Assembly: GCF_000429025.1 (NCBI RefSeq)
Contig: NZ_KE386833.1
Span: 262,582-326,581, forward strand
DNA from: Actinospineispora spinosispora DSM 44797
GTDB lineage: Bacteria; Actinomycetota; Actinomycetes; Mycobacteriales; Pseudonocardiaceae
DNA length: 64,000 nucleotides
Direction: 5' to 3'
Positions within the stretch are counted from its first letter, which is position 1. The number at the start of each line of letters is the position of its first letter. Made by a program: the position numbers and the translations under genes. Below the pieces are notes generated by a model. That model searched no databases. It saw nothing but the letters and a program-made list of their open reading frames with translations, and was not told the DNA's origin. Shown piece by piece: positions 50,599-59,775 of this stretch.

Positions 50599-52098
50599 CT
50601 AGGTCAGGGTCGGGGCGGGCTGGGTGGGGGCCGGGTCCTTGCCGCCGATCAGGTCGATCATGTCGTCGGTGGTCTGGCTCTGTTCGGGGGCCAGCAGGCC
50701 CAGCAGGCTGAACAGGGCCACCGAGACCAGGACCGGAGTGGCGACCGTGACCGTCTGGCTGGCGTTCACGCCGTAGTAGGCGATCGCGTAGGCGATCAGG
50801 CCACCTGCCCAGGACACCAGCGCGGCGCGTGGTCCGCATCGGCGGAAGCGGGGCAGCATGCCGAGCAGCAGCGGGACCGAGATCGGGCCGATGAGCGCCG
50901 CGACCCAGGAGACCACGATCTGCAGCACGCCGCCCAGCTGCTGCGCCCGGGTCGCCACGATCATGGTCAGCACCACGAACAGGATCGTGGAGATACGTGC
51001 CGCGCGCAGCCCCTCGGCGTCGGTGAACGAACGCGCGCGCCGCCACAGGACCGGCAGCATGTCCCGGGTGATGACCGCCGAGATGGCGTTCGCGTCCGAG
51101 GACACCATGGCCATCGTGTGGGAGAAGATTCCGGCGAGCACCAGCCCGACGAGCCCGGCAGGCAGGAACGTCGTGGTCATCACAGCGTAGGAGGTGTTCG
51201 GGTCCGACAGGCCGGGTACCAGCAGCGGAGCCGCGAACATCGGGAACATCAGCACAAGCGGCCAGAGCAGGTACAGCGCCGAGGACAGCCGCGCGCCCCG
51301 GATGGCCTCGCGCGTCCCGGGCGCCGCCATGTAGCGCTGCGCCAGGTTCCACATCCCGCCGTTGTACTCCAGGGTCTTCACCAGGACGTAGACCAGCAGC
51401 AGGACCGTGGTGAACTTGGGTGTCGTCGGGTTGACGTGGCTCGCCGGTAGCTGGCCCCACAGGGTCCACAGGCCCGAGATGCCGCCCAGCCGGTCCAGGA
51501 TCACCCAGATCATCACCAGCGCGGCGAGGCCCTGGATGACGAACTGGCCGAAGTCGGTGAGCGCGTCGGCCCACAGTCCGCCGACCGTGCAGTAGATCAG
51601 GGTGACGGTGCCGGTCAGCACGATTCCCCAGACGTAGGGGACGCCGGCGAACGAGTTGAGCAGGGTCGCCACCGCGTACCACTTGGCGGCGATGTCGAAG
51701 ATCTTCAGCAGGCTGCCGCTCCACGCGAGGGCCTGCTGGGTGGGCACGTTGTAGCGCTGCGCCAGGTACTCCAGCGGTGAGGCGACGCCGAGCGTCGAGC
51801 GCAACCGGTTCCAGCGGGCGGCGAACAGCCAGGAGCCGATGCCGACACCGATGCCGATGCTCGCGAAGCCCCAGAAGTAGACGGTGATGCCGTCCGAGTA
51901 GGCGACACCGGCGTAGGCCACGAACAGCACGGCGCTGTAACCCGACATGTGGTGCGAGATGCCCGCGAGCCACCAGGGCATCCGGCCGCCCGCCGTGAAG
52001 AAGTCCTTGACGTCGTTGATCCGGCGGTGCGACCACCAGCCGATCACGATCATCAGCACGAAGTAACCGCACACCATTGTCCAGTCGAGTACGTGCAC
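50599..52098 (-). CDS. sodium:solute symporter (SSS family)
   Basis: 499 aa, GTG with AAGGAG upstream. About 13 transmembrane helices beginning WTMVCGYFVLMIVIGWWSHRR, with DFFTAGGRMPWWLAGISHHMSGYSAVLFVAYAG (helices 1-2, sodium site region) and a conserved GGLWADALTDFGQFVIQGLAALVMIWV. It imports an organic solute with sodium. It diverges from an IclR regulator and a uronate-dehydrogenase-like gene, so a sugar acid is the likely cargo; that is inference. Confidence 0.88.
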   Translation of the reverse strand: MHVLDWTMVCGYFVLMIVIGWWSHRRINDVKDFFTAGGRMPWWLAGISHHMSGYSAVLFVAYAGVAYSDGITVYFWGFASIGIGVGIGSWLFAARWNRLRSTLGVASPLEYLAQRYNVPTQQALAWSGSLLKIFDIAAKWYAVATLLNSFAGVPYVWGIVLTGTVTLIYCTVGGLWADALTDFGQFVIQGLAALVMIWVILDRLGGISGLWTLWGQLPASHVNPTTPKFTTVLLLVYVLVKTLEYNGGMWNLAQRYMAAPGTREAIRGARLSSALYLLWPLVLMFPMFAAPLLVPGLSDPNTSYAVMTTTFLPAGLVGLVLAGIFSHTMAMVSSDANAISAVITRDMLPVLWRRARSFTDAEGLRAARISTILFVVLTMIVATRAQQLGGVLQIVVSWVAALIGPISVPLLLGMLPRFRRCGPRAALVSWAGGLIAYAIAYYGVNASQTVTVATPVLVSVALFSLLGLLAPEQSQTTDDMIDLIGGKDPAPTQPAPTLT

Positions 52099-52147
52099 CG
52101 TTGTTCTCCTTCGCTGGGCACGCGGGCGCGTTCACATATATGATTGA

Positions 52148-52169
52148 GTTCTGCTATGCGAACATGTTC
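52148..52169. promoter_or_regulatory. candidate IclR operator upstream of the symporter
   Basis: GTTC-N8-GAAC (52148-52163) overlaps the perfect palindrome GAACATGTTC (52160-52169), giving three alternating half-sites in the 136-bp divergent region between symporter and IclR gene. The arrangement suits a dimer-of-dimers regulator such as IclR. Binding is not shown by sequence alone. Confidence 0.4.
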
Positions 52170-52234
52170 CAGGAAGCTAATATGACGCGGGTCACGTGTC
52201 AACGACACGCAGCGATCGAGCGGGGGAGCGGCGA

Positions 52235-53044
52235 ATGGCGCAACAGGCCGAGGTCGCTGCTGCCGCGCTAGAGAACGGCACCTCGGCCGCCGGTGTCAAG
52301 TCCGCCCGGCGGGCCATCGACCTGGTCGAGGAGTTCGCGACCACCGACGCCTGGCTGTCGCTGACCGATCTGCACGCCCGCACCGGCTTTCCCCGCTCCA
52401 GCCTGCACGGACTGCTACGCACCCTGCACGAGGCCGGGTGGCTGCAGGCCGATGCCAGTGGTACCCGCTATCGCCTCGGGGTGCGGGCGCTGATCTGCGG
52501 CACCGCCTACCTCGACCGGGACCCGGCGATGCCGTACGCGACCGAAGCGCTGGAGCAGCTGCGCGAGCGCACCGGGTTCACCTCGCACTACGCGCGGCGC
52601 CACGGCGCCCAGGTCGTCTACCTGGAGACCCGGGAGTCGCAGCGTTCGCTGCACCTCGTGTCCAGGGTCGGCCGCACGCTCCCGGTCCACGCCACCGCGC
52701 TGGGCAAGGCGCTGCTGTCCGAACTGACCCACGACGAGATCACCGAACTGGTACAGGGGGTGTTGTCGCCGTTGACCTCGAACACGGTGACCACGTTGGA
52801 TGCGCTGCACGCCGAGTGCGCCGCGACACGCGAACGGGGTTTCGCGGCCGAGGTGGAGGAGGGCACCCCCGGTGTCCGCTGCGTCGCCTCGGTGGTGCCC
52901 TACCGGATTCCCGGTACCGATGCGATGAGCTGCTCGATGCCGGTCGACAAGGTCAGTGACGACGAGGCGCGTGAGGTCGGCGAGCTGCTGGCGGCGGCGA
53001 CCGCCGAGCTCGGGCAGCGGCTGCGCAGGGCGGGAGTCCGATGA
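52235..53044 (+). CDS. IclR-family transcriptional regulator
   Basis: 269 aa from ATG 52235, with GGGGAGCG upstream (preferred over a GTG at 52196). N-terminal winged helix SARRAIDLVEEFATTDAWLSLTDLHARTGFPRSSLHGLLRTLHEAGWL (about 22-69), C-terminal IclR effector domain with HYARRHGAQVVYLETRES, LPVHATALGKALLSEL and ERGFAAEVEEGTPGVRCVASVV. IclR proteins usually repress an adjacent catabolic operon until its substrate binds. Translationally coupled (ATGA) to the dehydrogenase gene. Confidence 0.9.
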   Translation: MAQQAEVAAAALENGTSAAGVKSARRAIDLVEEFATTDAWLSLTDLHARTGFPRSSLHGLLRTLHEAGWLQADASGTRYRLGVRALICGTAYLDRDPAMPYATEALEQLRERTGFTSHYARRHGAQVVYLETRESQRSLHLVSRVGRTLPVHATALGKALLSELTHDEITELVQGVLSPLTSNTVTTLDALHAECAATRERGFAAEVEEGTPGVRCVASVVPYRIPGTDAMSCSMPVDKVSDDEAREVGELLAAATAELGQRLRRAGVR

Positions 53045-53850
53045 ACGACCCGAAACGCATTCTGATCACCGGGGCGGCCGGCGGCATCGGCCGGATGATG
53101 CGTACCAGGATGCGCCGCGACGGCCGGATGCTGCGGTTGCTGGACCTCGCTTCCCAGACGCCCTCGGCCGACGACGAACCGGTCGAGCTGCTGACCGGTT
53201 CGGTCACCGACCCGGACGCGATGCTCGCGGCATGTGAGGGTGTGGACGCGCTGATCCACCTCGGCGGACACAGCCGCGAGACCAGCTGGGCCGAGATCCT
53301 GGACGTCAACATCAACGGGACGCAGGTCGTGCTGGACGCTGCCCGTCAGGCGGGTGTGACCAGGGTGATCCTGGCGTCGAGCAACCATTCGGTCGGTTTC
53401 CGGGACGCCGACGAACCGGGCCTGCCCGCCGACTCGTCGCCCCGGCCGGACACCTACTACGGCGTGAGCAAAGCGGCGATGGAAGCGCTGGGCAGCCTGT
53501 ACCACTCCCGTTTCGGGATGGACGTCATCGCGATCCGGATCGGTTCCTGCTTCGAGACGCCGCTACCGCTCGGTCCGCGCGGCTTGATCACCTGGCTGTC
53601 ACCCGACGACTGCGCCCGGCTGTTCGAGGCGTGCCTGAGCGCCCCGTCGCCCGGCTACCGGCTGATCTGGGGCGTCTCCGCCAACACCAGGAGCATCTTC
53701 TCCCTGGCCGAGGCGGAAGCACTCGGCTACCGCTCCCAGGACGACGCCGAGGCCTACGCCGACCAGCTGGCGCCCACCGAGCCCACCCCCGAACGCTACG
53801 TGGGCGGAGGCTTCTGCACAGCCCCTCTCGGCGCCCCGAACCCACTCTGA
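53041..53850 (+). CDS. uronate dehydrogenase-like NAD-dependent SDR
   Basis: 269 aa extended/atypical short-chain dehydrogenase. NAD loop ITGAAGGIGRMMR (about 9-21), VDALIHLGGHSRE, ILASSNHSVGF, catalytic YYGVSKAAMEALG and RIGSCFETPLPLGPRGLITWLSPDD. This run of motifs matches uronate dehydrogenases (EC 1.1.1.203), which oxidise glucuronate or galacturonate to the lactone. No lactonase or ketodeoxy-acid enzyme lies in the window, so the rest of the pathway must be elsewhere. Co-transcribed with the IclR gene. Confidence 0.78.
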   Translation: MNDPKRILITGAAGGIGRMMRTRMRRDGRMLRLLDLASQTPSADDEPVELLTGSVTDPDAMLAACEGVDALIHLGGHSRETSWAEILDVNINGTQVVLDAARQAGVTRVILASSNHSVGFRDADEPGLPADSSPRPDTYYGVSKAAMEALGSLYHSRFGMDVIAIRIGSCFETPLPLGPRGLITWLSPDDCARLFEACLSAPSPGYRLIWGVSANTRSIFSLAEAEALGYRSQDDAEAYADQLAPTEPTPERYVGGGFCTAPLGAPNPL

Positions 53851-53867
53851 AACCCGCCCCACAACAT

Positions 53868-53920
53868 GGCACGAATGTGGCTTTAGGGACGTTCAACGTC
53901 CCTAAAGCCACATTCGTGCC
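53868..53920. terminator. 53-bp hairpin between convergent genes
   Basis: A perfect 26-bp stem with a single unpaired base (C, 53894): left arm GGCACGAATGTGGCTTTAGG..., right arm its complement ending at 53920. It lies 17 bp after the dehydrogenase stop and 11 bp before the M20 stop. The sequence is unrelated to the CGTGAGTG type. Confidence 0.72.
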
Positions 53921-53931
53921 GCTTCGGGGGG

Positions 53932-55095
53932 TTATGGGCGGAGGGACAGTTTGTGCAGGATGCCTGCCAGCAGGGCCGTCTGGTGGGGGACCGTGTCGGG
54001 GTAGATGAACTCGGTGCGGGCGTGGGCGCCTCCGCCCACCGCGCCGAGACCGCACAGGACCGGGCGGCCCAGCGCCGCCACGAAGTTGGCGTCGCTGGCG
54101 CCGCCGACCGTGACGTTGCCGAGTTGCGTGCCCAGCTCGGCGGACACGGCGCGGGCGATGTCGAGCAGCGGCGCCGATGCCTCGGTCAGGGTCATCGGCG
54201 GCCTGTTCCAGTCGTGCCGGACCTCGACGTGCGCCCGAGGATCGCTGACCGTGATCGCGGAGAACTCGGCGTCCACCCGGTTCTGTTCCTCAACGGTCAG
54301 CACCCGGATATCGATCTTCGCGGTGGCGCTCCCGGCGACGACGTTCGTCCCTGAGCCGCCGCTGACGAGACCCACGTTGATCGTGGTCCCCTTTGCCGGG
54401 TCGGCGATCGCGGCCGCGGCGGTGATGAACTCGGCCATCGCATGGATCGCGCTGGCGCCCTTCTCCGGCGCCAGTCCGGCGTGCGACTCGATGCCGGTCG
54501 CGGTGGCCACGAAGATCCCGGTGCCCTTGCGGCCGGTCTTGACCGCGCCGTCGACGCTCGCCTCCAGCACGAGCGAGGCGTCCACCTCGGCGGCGACCTT
54601 CTCGATGATCGGCCGCGAGGACAGCGAGCCGATCTCCTCGTCGCCGTTGAACAGGAACGTCACCGTGGGCATCTGCGCACCGCTGTCCCGCAGCAGCTTC
54701 AACGCCCAGATTCCCTGGACCACACCGGTCTTCATGTCGAAGATGCCCGGTCCGGTGAGAGTCCGCCTGCCGTGGTCGTCGACCGATTCGGTGACCGGCC
54801 AGCCGGCGAGTGTGCCCTTCGGCCAGACCGTGTCGTAGTGACCGATCAGCGCGACGTGCCCCGGGCCCTGCCCGGTGAACGTGTGCGTCACGATGTCGCC
54901 GTGCTCGCCACCGGGATGGGTCTCGGTGTGGTCAGGCGCGCCCAGCCTTCGGACGGTGATGTCGCGCAGCACGGTCAGTCCCTCGGCCAGCCCCGGTAGG
55001 TCGTAGCTGTGGCTCTCGACCTTCACGAGCTCGATGATGTCCGCCAGGATCTCCTCGGCGGCGTTGTCGGCCAGCGCGGCCAGCTCGGTGGTCAT
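53932..55095 (-). CDS. M20 family metallopeptidase (carboxypeptidase G2-like)
   Basis: 387 aa, ATG 55095. Zinc ligands are in LIGHYDTVWP (His, Asp), GPGIFDMKTG (bridging Asp), NGDEEIGSLSS (Glu-Glu) and the C-terminal GAVGGGAHARTEF (His). The lid/dimerisation domain lies between. The pattern is closest to glutamate carboxypeptidase G2, which removes Glu from folates and p-aminobenzoyl-glutamate, but no signal peptide is present, so it acts inside the cell. It is 28 bp downstream of an AbgT-type transporter, supporting uptake followed by hydrolysis. Confidence 0.85.
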   Translation of the reverse strand: MTTELAALADNAAEEILADIIELVKVESHSYDLPGLAEGLTVLRDITVRRLGAPDHTETHPGGEHGDIVTHTFTGQGPGHVALIGHYDTVWPKGTLAGWPVTESVDDHGRRTLTGPGIFDMKTGVVQGIWALKLLRDSGAQMPTVTFLFNGDEEIGSLSSRPIIEKVAAEVDASLVLEASVDGAVKTGRKGTGIFVATATGIESHAGLAPEKGASAIHAMAEFITAAAAIADPAKGTTINVGLVSGGSGTNVVAGSATAKIDIRVLTVEEQNRVDAEFSAITVSDPRAHVEVRHDWNRPPMTLTEASAPLLDIARAVSAELGTQLGNVTVGGASDANFVAALGRPVLCGLGAVGGGAHARTEFIYPDTVPHQTALLAGILHKLSLRP

Positions 55096-55123
55096 CGAAG
55101 TGCCTTTCAGATGTCGACGTGGT

Positions 55124-56656
55124 TCAGGCGCCAGGGCCGAACGGGATACCCAACAGGTACCAGGCCAGCGCGAATGCGGTCCACACGATCCACACGACCG
55201 CCGCGATCGGGATCGTGAACGAGGCGATCGTGCCGAGCCCGGCCGAGCGGCGGTACTGCTGTACGAAGCCCAGCGTCATGACGAAGTAGGGGCTCATGGG
55301 CGTGATGCAGTTGGTGACCGAGTCGGCGACCCGGTAGACGGCCTGAGTGGCTTCCGGGCTGATCCCGAGCAGCATCAGCATCGGCACGAAGATCGGTGCC
55401 GCCAGCGCCCACAGCGCGGAACCGCTGGTCAGGACCAGGTTCATCACCGTGATCACCACCGCGATGCCGAGCAGGATCAACCAGGAGTGCACTCCGGCAC
55501 CGCGCAGCAGGTCCGCGCCGGTGATCGCCAGGATCTCCCCGAGGTGTGTCCACTTGAAGTAGGCGAGGAACTGGGAGATGGCGAAGAACAACACCAGGAT
55601 GGGGGCCAGCGACCTCACGCCGTCGGCCATCGCGTCGAGGACGTCCTTGGGAGCGGGCAGGCTGCCGGTCAGCCGGCCGTACACCATGCCGACCAGGGCG
55701 AAGAACACACCGAGGACAAGCGCGATCCCGGAGATGACCGGTGAGCTGACGATGCCGCCGCCCGCGCCGCGCAGCGGGGAAACCGAGGGCAGCATGCCCA
55801 GCACGAGGACCGCGACGTAGCCCAGCGCCACCAGGCCGGTGATGCGCAGCGCGCGCTGCTGCGCCGGAGTGATGTCGTCGTGCCGGAGCTCCTCGCCGAC
55901 CTCGTCCTGCTCGTCGGCTTGCAGGTCAGGGCGCCGGCCCAGCACCGTCTCCACGACGAGGGTGATGACTGATGCGACCAGTACCGAGGAGGCGACGCTG
56001 AAGTAGTAGTTGGCCAGCGGCGTCACGACGTAGTGCGGATCGACGAGGTGCGCCGCGGCGGTGGAGATGCCGGACAGGATCGCGTCCACCGCGGTGATCG
56101 ACGGCGACGCGTCGTAGCCGGCCGAGACCGAGACGAACGCGACGATGCAGCCGAGAACCGGGCTGCGGCCGGCCGCCCGGAACAGCAGCCCGCCGAGCGG
56201 GACCAGCGCCACGTAGGCGGCGTCCGAGGCGACGTGGCCGACCATCGCGGTCATGGACAGGGCGAACGTCAGGTACTTGCCGGGCACCCGCATGACCATC
56301 CGGCGCAGCAGGACGTTGACCAGTCCGGCCTTCTCGGCGACCGCGATGCCGAGCATGATGAGGACGATCGTGGCCAGCGGTGGGAACGTGCCGTAGGCGT
56401 CGACGGCGCCCTTGAGGACCTGCGCGAGACCGTCCTTGCTCAGCAGGTTCTGGACCTCGATGGTCTTGCCCGAGCTCGGGTTGACGGCACTGACCCCGGC
56501 CGCCTTCAGGACCGCGCTGAGCACCGCGACGATCACGGCGAAGATCCAGAACAGCCAGAACGGGTGCGGCAGCTTGTTCCCGATGCGCTCGATGGTGTCG
56601 AACCCGCGGAACGCGAGCCGCATACCCCGCGACGGAGCGGCGCTATCGGTGGTCAT
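55124..56656 (-). CDS. abgT: AbgT-family transporter (p-aminobenzoyl-glutamate type)
   Basis: 510 aa from ATG 56656, GGAGGCG four nt upstream; an in-frame extension to 56707 is not needed. About 11-13 transmembrane helices. Starts RIGNKLPHPFWLFWIFAVIV; VGHVASDAAYVALVPLGGLLF and VSAGYDASPSITAVDAILSG are hallmark AbgT segments, as is NLVLTSGSALWALAAPIFVPM and DSVTNCITPMSPYF. Family members import p-aminobenzoyl-glutamate or export sulfonamides. Partner of the M20 peptidase, analogous to E. coli abgABT. Confidence 0.88.
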   Translation of the reverse strand: MTTDSAAPSRGMRLAFRGFDTIERIGNKLPHPFWLFWIFAVIVAVLSAVLKAAGVSAVNPSSGKTIEVQNLLSKDGLAQVLKGAVDAYGTFPPLATIVLIMLGIAVAEKAGLVNVLLRRMVMRVPGKYLTFALSMTAMVGHVASDAAYVALVPLGGLLFRAAGRSPVLGCIVAFVSVSAGYDASPSITAVDAILSGISTAAAHLVDPHYVVTPLANYYFSVASSVLVASVITLVVETVLGRRPDLQADEQDEVGEELRHDDITPAQQRALRITGLVALGYVAVLVLGMLPSVSPLRGAGGGIVSSPVISGIALVLGVFFALVGMVYGRLTGSLPAPKDVLDAMADGVRSLAPILVLFFAISQFLAYFKWTHLGEILAITGADLLRGAGVHSWLILLGIAVVITVMNLVLTSGSALWALAAPIFVPMLMLLGISPEATQAVYRVADSVTNCITPMSPYFVMTLGFVQQYRRSAGLGTIASFTIPIAAVVWIVWTAFALAWYLLGIPFGPGA

Positions 56657-56681
56657 GACGCCTCCAGATCGACGACCCCAG

Positions 56682-56759
56682 CCCGACACCGCGCACCGTA
56701 CGTCCACGCCGCGCCCTGTGCACCGTGCGCGGTGTGACCGAAGGGTGCGCGGTGTCGGG
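56682..56759. repeat. inverted repeat after the mannosidase gene
   Basis: CCCGACACCGCGCACC (56682-56697) is matched by its exact complement at 56744-56759, which ends at the base before the mannosidase stop codon. A third related arm (GTGCGCGGTG) lies inside the 46-bp loop, so two alternative stems can form. Genes on both sides run leftward; it would separate the mannosidase operon from abgT. Confidence 0.6.
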
Positions 56760-59700
56760 TCATGGGCTGGCGAAGCGGAGCGTGACGATCTCGAACGGGC
56801 GCAGGCGCAGGGTCAGGGCGCCTTCGGACAGTCTGTGTTCTTCGGTTCTGGGCCAGCGGCGTTCCAGCAGGTCGGTGGTCCAGGCGTGGTCCGGGCCGAA
56901 GTAGGTGGTGATCGTGGTGGTGGAGCGCGCACCGGTGGCCTGGTACAGCCTGGCCACCACGTCGCCCGAGCCGTCGTCGGCGAGCTTCACCGACTCCACG
57001 CATACCGCCGGGTCGTCCACGGTCAGCAGCGGTTCGACGGGCCCGGCTCCCTCGACCACCCGGGCCGGCAGGTTCAGGAAGTAGCCCTCGCGCACCGCGT
57101 CGGCCAGCTCGGCGCCGACCACGAGCGCGTGCCGCAGCCGATGGACGCCCTGGTCGGTCTCCGGGTCGGGGAACCGGGGCGCCCGCAGCAGCGACGCACG
57201 GATCGTGGTCGCGATGCCCCCGCCCTCCTTCGCCGAACGGGTCACGTCGTGGCCGTAGCTGGAGTCGTTCGCCAGCGCGACGCCGTAACCGGGTTCGGCC
57301 AGGTGAACCCAGCGGTGCGCGCAGATCTCGAACTTCGCCGCGTCCCAGCTGGTGTTGGCGTGGGTGGCCCGGTACACGTGCCCGAACTGGGTCTCCGAGG
57401 CCGACCGATCGGCCTGTACGTCCAGCGGGAACGCCAGCTTGAGGAACTTCTCCTTCTCCTGCCAGTCGACCTCGGTCTCGATGTCGAGCCGCTGTGCCCC
57501 CGGGTGCAGCGTCAACAGCTGCGTCACCCTCGACCGGGAGAACGACCGGACGATCCGCACGCCGCCGTCCACGCGGGTGATCTCGTCGACCTCCACCAGG
57601 TCCGTCCCGGTGTTGCGGTAGAACTCGTCGACGTCCCAGGCATCCCACTTGTTCGGCAGGTCCGGGTGCAGCTGCAGCAGGTTCGCGTGGGCGCCGGGGG
57701 CGACGACCTCGCGCCCGGCGGACAGGTCGAGGATCGAACCGACCAGACCGCGCCGGTCGACGGTGACCCGCAGCAGCCCGTTGTCCAGCTCGAAGCCGCC
57801 GTCCACCGCGTTGACAGCGACCGCGTCGCCCGCGGGTGTGACGACCTCGGCGCCGCCCGCCGCGACACCGTCCCTGGCGTGCGGCGCGGCGTTGAAGGTG
57901 ATCGGGCGGTCGCCGATGCCGGCGAGCGCCCGCTGCGCCTCGTCGATGATCGTGGTCAGCTCCCCGGCGACGGCCGCATAGGTCCGCTCCGCCTCGCGGT
58001 GCACCCAGGCGATCGACGAACCGGGCAGAATGTCGTGGAACTGGTTGAGCAGTACCGCTTTCCACAACCGGTCCAGCTGCTCGTACGGATAGGGATGGCC
58101 GCGGCGCACGAACGCGGTCGCCGACCACAGCTCGGCCTCCCGCAGCAGGTGCTCGCTGCGCCGGTTGCCCTGCTTGGTGCGCGCCTGGCTGGTGTAGGTG
58201 CCTCGGTGGAACTCCAGGTACAGCTCACCGACCCAGACCGGCGCATCCGGATAGTCCTCGTGCGCCTTGCGGAAGAACTCGACCGGCGGCTCGATCTCGA
58301 CCCTGGGGGAGCCTTCCAGATCGGTCAGCCGGGCGGCGCGCGCGAGCATCTCGCGGGTGGGGCCACCACCGCCGTCACCCCAGCCGAACGGGACCAGCGA
58401 CCGTTGCCCGCGCCCTTTCTCCTGGTAGTTGGCCGACGCGTGGGCCAGCTCCGTGCCGGACAGCTCGGAGTTGTAGGTGTCGACCGGCGGGAAGTGCGTG
58501 AACACCCGGGTGCCGTCGATGCCCTCCCAGAAGAACGTGTGGTGCGGGAACTTGTTCGTCTGGTTCCAGGAGATCTTCTGGGTCAGGAACCATGTTGACG
58601 CCGACAGCGCGACGAGCTGCGGCAGCGACGCGCTGTAGCCGAACGAGTCGGGCAGCCACACCTCGTCGGTCTCGATGCCGAACTCGGTCGCGAAGAACCG
58701 CTTGCCGTGCACGAACTGGCGTGCCATGGCCTCACCGCCCGGCATGTTCGTGTCGGACTCGACCCACATGCCGCCGACCGGCACGAACTGCCCCGCCGCG
58801 ACCTTCTCCTTGACCCGCGCGAACAGCGCCGGATGGTGGTCGCGCAGCCAGGCGAGCTGCTGGGCCTGGGACATGGCGAACACGAACTCGGGGTGGTCGT
58901 CCATCAGCGCGGTCACGTTGGCCGTCGTGCGCGCGACCTTGCGCACCGTCTCACGCAGCGGCCACAACCACGCCGAGTCGATGTGCGCGTGCCCGACGGC
59001 GGACAGCCGGTGCGCGCTCGCGTGCGCCGGAGCGGCCAGCGCCTCGGCCAGTACGGCGCGGGTGGCCTTCGTGGTGCCGGAGATGTCGTCGAGGTCCAGC
59101 ACGTCCAACGCCCGGCCACAGGTGCGCAGGATCTCCCAGCGGCGCGGGGAGTCGGTGCTCAGCTCGTGCATGAGCTGGGTCAGCACCTCGAGGTCCGCGA
59201 CGAGCTGCCAGACCTGTTCGTCGAACACCGCGAGCTCGACCCTGGTCAGGCGATAGAGCAGCTCGGGCCCGGCCGTGCTCAGCTCACCGAGATGGGTCGG
59301 TAGGAAGATGTGCCGCTCGTCGTGGATGACCGGGTTCGCCGCGGCCTCGATGTAGAACGTGACGTCCTCACCACCCGACGCGGGGTTGCCGACCCGCACC
59401 CAGCTGTTGCGCGGGTTCAGCCCCTTGATCGGGGTGCCGTCACCGGAATAGACGAGGCCCTCGCACTGGAAACCCGCCATGACCCGCTCGAAGCCCGGGT
59501 CGAACAGCAGCTCGACCGTCGAGCCCGCCCAGGCCTGGGGGACCGTGCCGGTCACCCGGAACCAGCTGGTTCCCCACGCGGGACCCCACCGGTCGCCGAC
59601 CTGGCACGGCGAGTACTCGGCGGCCAACCCGACCGAGGCCGCGACGGGCTCGCCCGGTGCGTGCCACACCTCGATCCGGACCGGTGCGCTGCTCGGGTAC

Positions 59701-59771
59701 ACAGCCGGCCGGAGCCGCTCGGTCAGAACCCGGTCGATCCGCGCCTCGATCAGTGTGCGGTCGTCGTGCAC
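56760..59771 (-). CDS. GH38 alpha-mannosidase
   Basis: 1003 aa, cytoplasmic (no signal), GTG start. N-terminal beta domain to ~260, then the catalytic GH38 barrel: GHAHIDSAWLWPLRET with zinc ligands His/Asp, GGMWVESDTNMPGGEAMARQ, and WLPDSFGYSASLPQ with the nucleophile Asp, followed by KISWNQTNKFPHHTFFWEG. LNQFHDILPGSSI is the late zinc-site His-Asp motif. The C-terminal beta-sandwich starts near 640. It releases mannose from imported mannosides. Last gene of the ABC operon, four bases after the permease stop. Confidence 0.93.
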   Translation of the reverse strand: MHDDRTLIEARIDRVLTERLRPAVYPSSAPVRIEVWHAPGEPVAASVGLAAEYSPCQVGDRWGPAWGTSWFRVTGTVPQAWAGSTVELLFDPGFERVMAGFQCEGLVYSGDGTPIKGLNPRNSWVRVGNPASGGEDVTFYIEAAANPVIHDERHIFLPTHLGELSTAGPELLYRLTRVELAVFDEQVWQLVADLEVLTQLMHELSTDSPRRWEILRTCGRALDVLDLDDISGTTKATRAVLAEALAAPAHASAHRLSAVGHAHIDSAWLWPLRETVRKVARTTANVTALMDDHPEFVFAMSQAQQLAWLRDHHPALFARVKEKVAAGQFVPVGGMWVESDTNMPGGEAMARQFVHGKRFFATEFGIETDEVWLPDSFGYSASLPQLVALSASTWFLTQKISWNQTNKFPHHTFFWEGIDGTRVFTHFPPVDTYNSELSGTELAHASANYQEKGRGQRSLVPFGWGDGGGGPTREMLARAARLTDLEGSPRVEIEPPVEFFRKAHEDYPDAPVWVGELYLEFHRGTYTSQARTKQGNRRSEHLLREAELWSATAFVRRGHPYPYEQLDRLWKAVLLNQFHDILPGSSIAWVHREAERTYAAVAGELTTIIDEAQRALAGIGDRPITFNAAPHARDGVAAGGAEVVTPAGDAVAVNAVDGGFELDNGLLRVTVDRRGLVGSILDLSAGREVVAPGAHANLLQLHPDLPNKWDAWDVDEFYRNTGTDLVEVDEITRVDGGVRIVRSFSRSRVTQLLTLHPGAQRLDIETEVDWQEKEKFLKLAFPLDVQADRSASETQFGHVYRATHANTSWDAAKFEICAHRWVHLAEPGYGVALANDSSYGHDVTRSAKEGGGIATTIRASLLRAPRFPDPETDQGVHRLRHALVVGAELADAVREGYFLNLPARVVEGAGPVEPLLTVDDPAVCVESVKLADDGSGDVVARLYQATGARSTTTITTYFGPDHAWTTDLLERRWPRTEEHRLSEGALTLRLRPFEIVTLRFASP

Positions 59772-59775
59772 GACA

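Noticed and set aside
56657..56707. N-terminal extension of the AbgT protein
   Set aside because: The extra residues are not transporter-like and the ATG at 56656 has a strong GGAGG.
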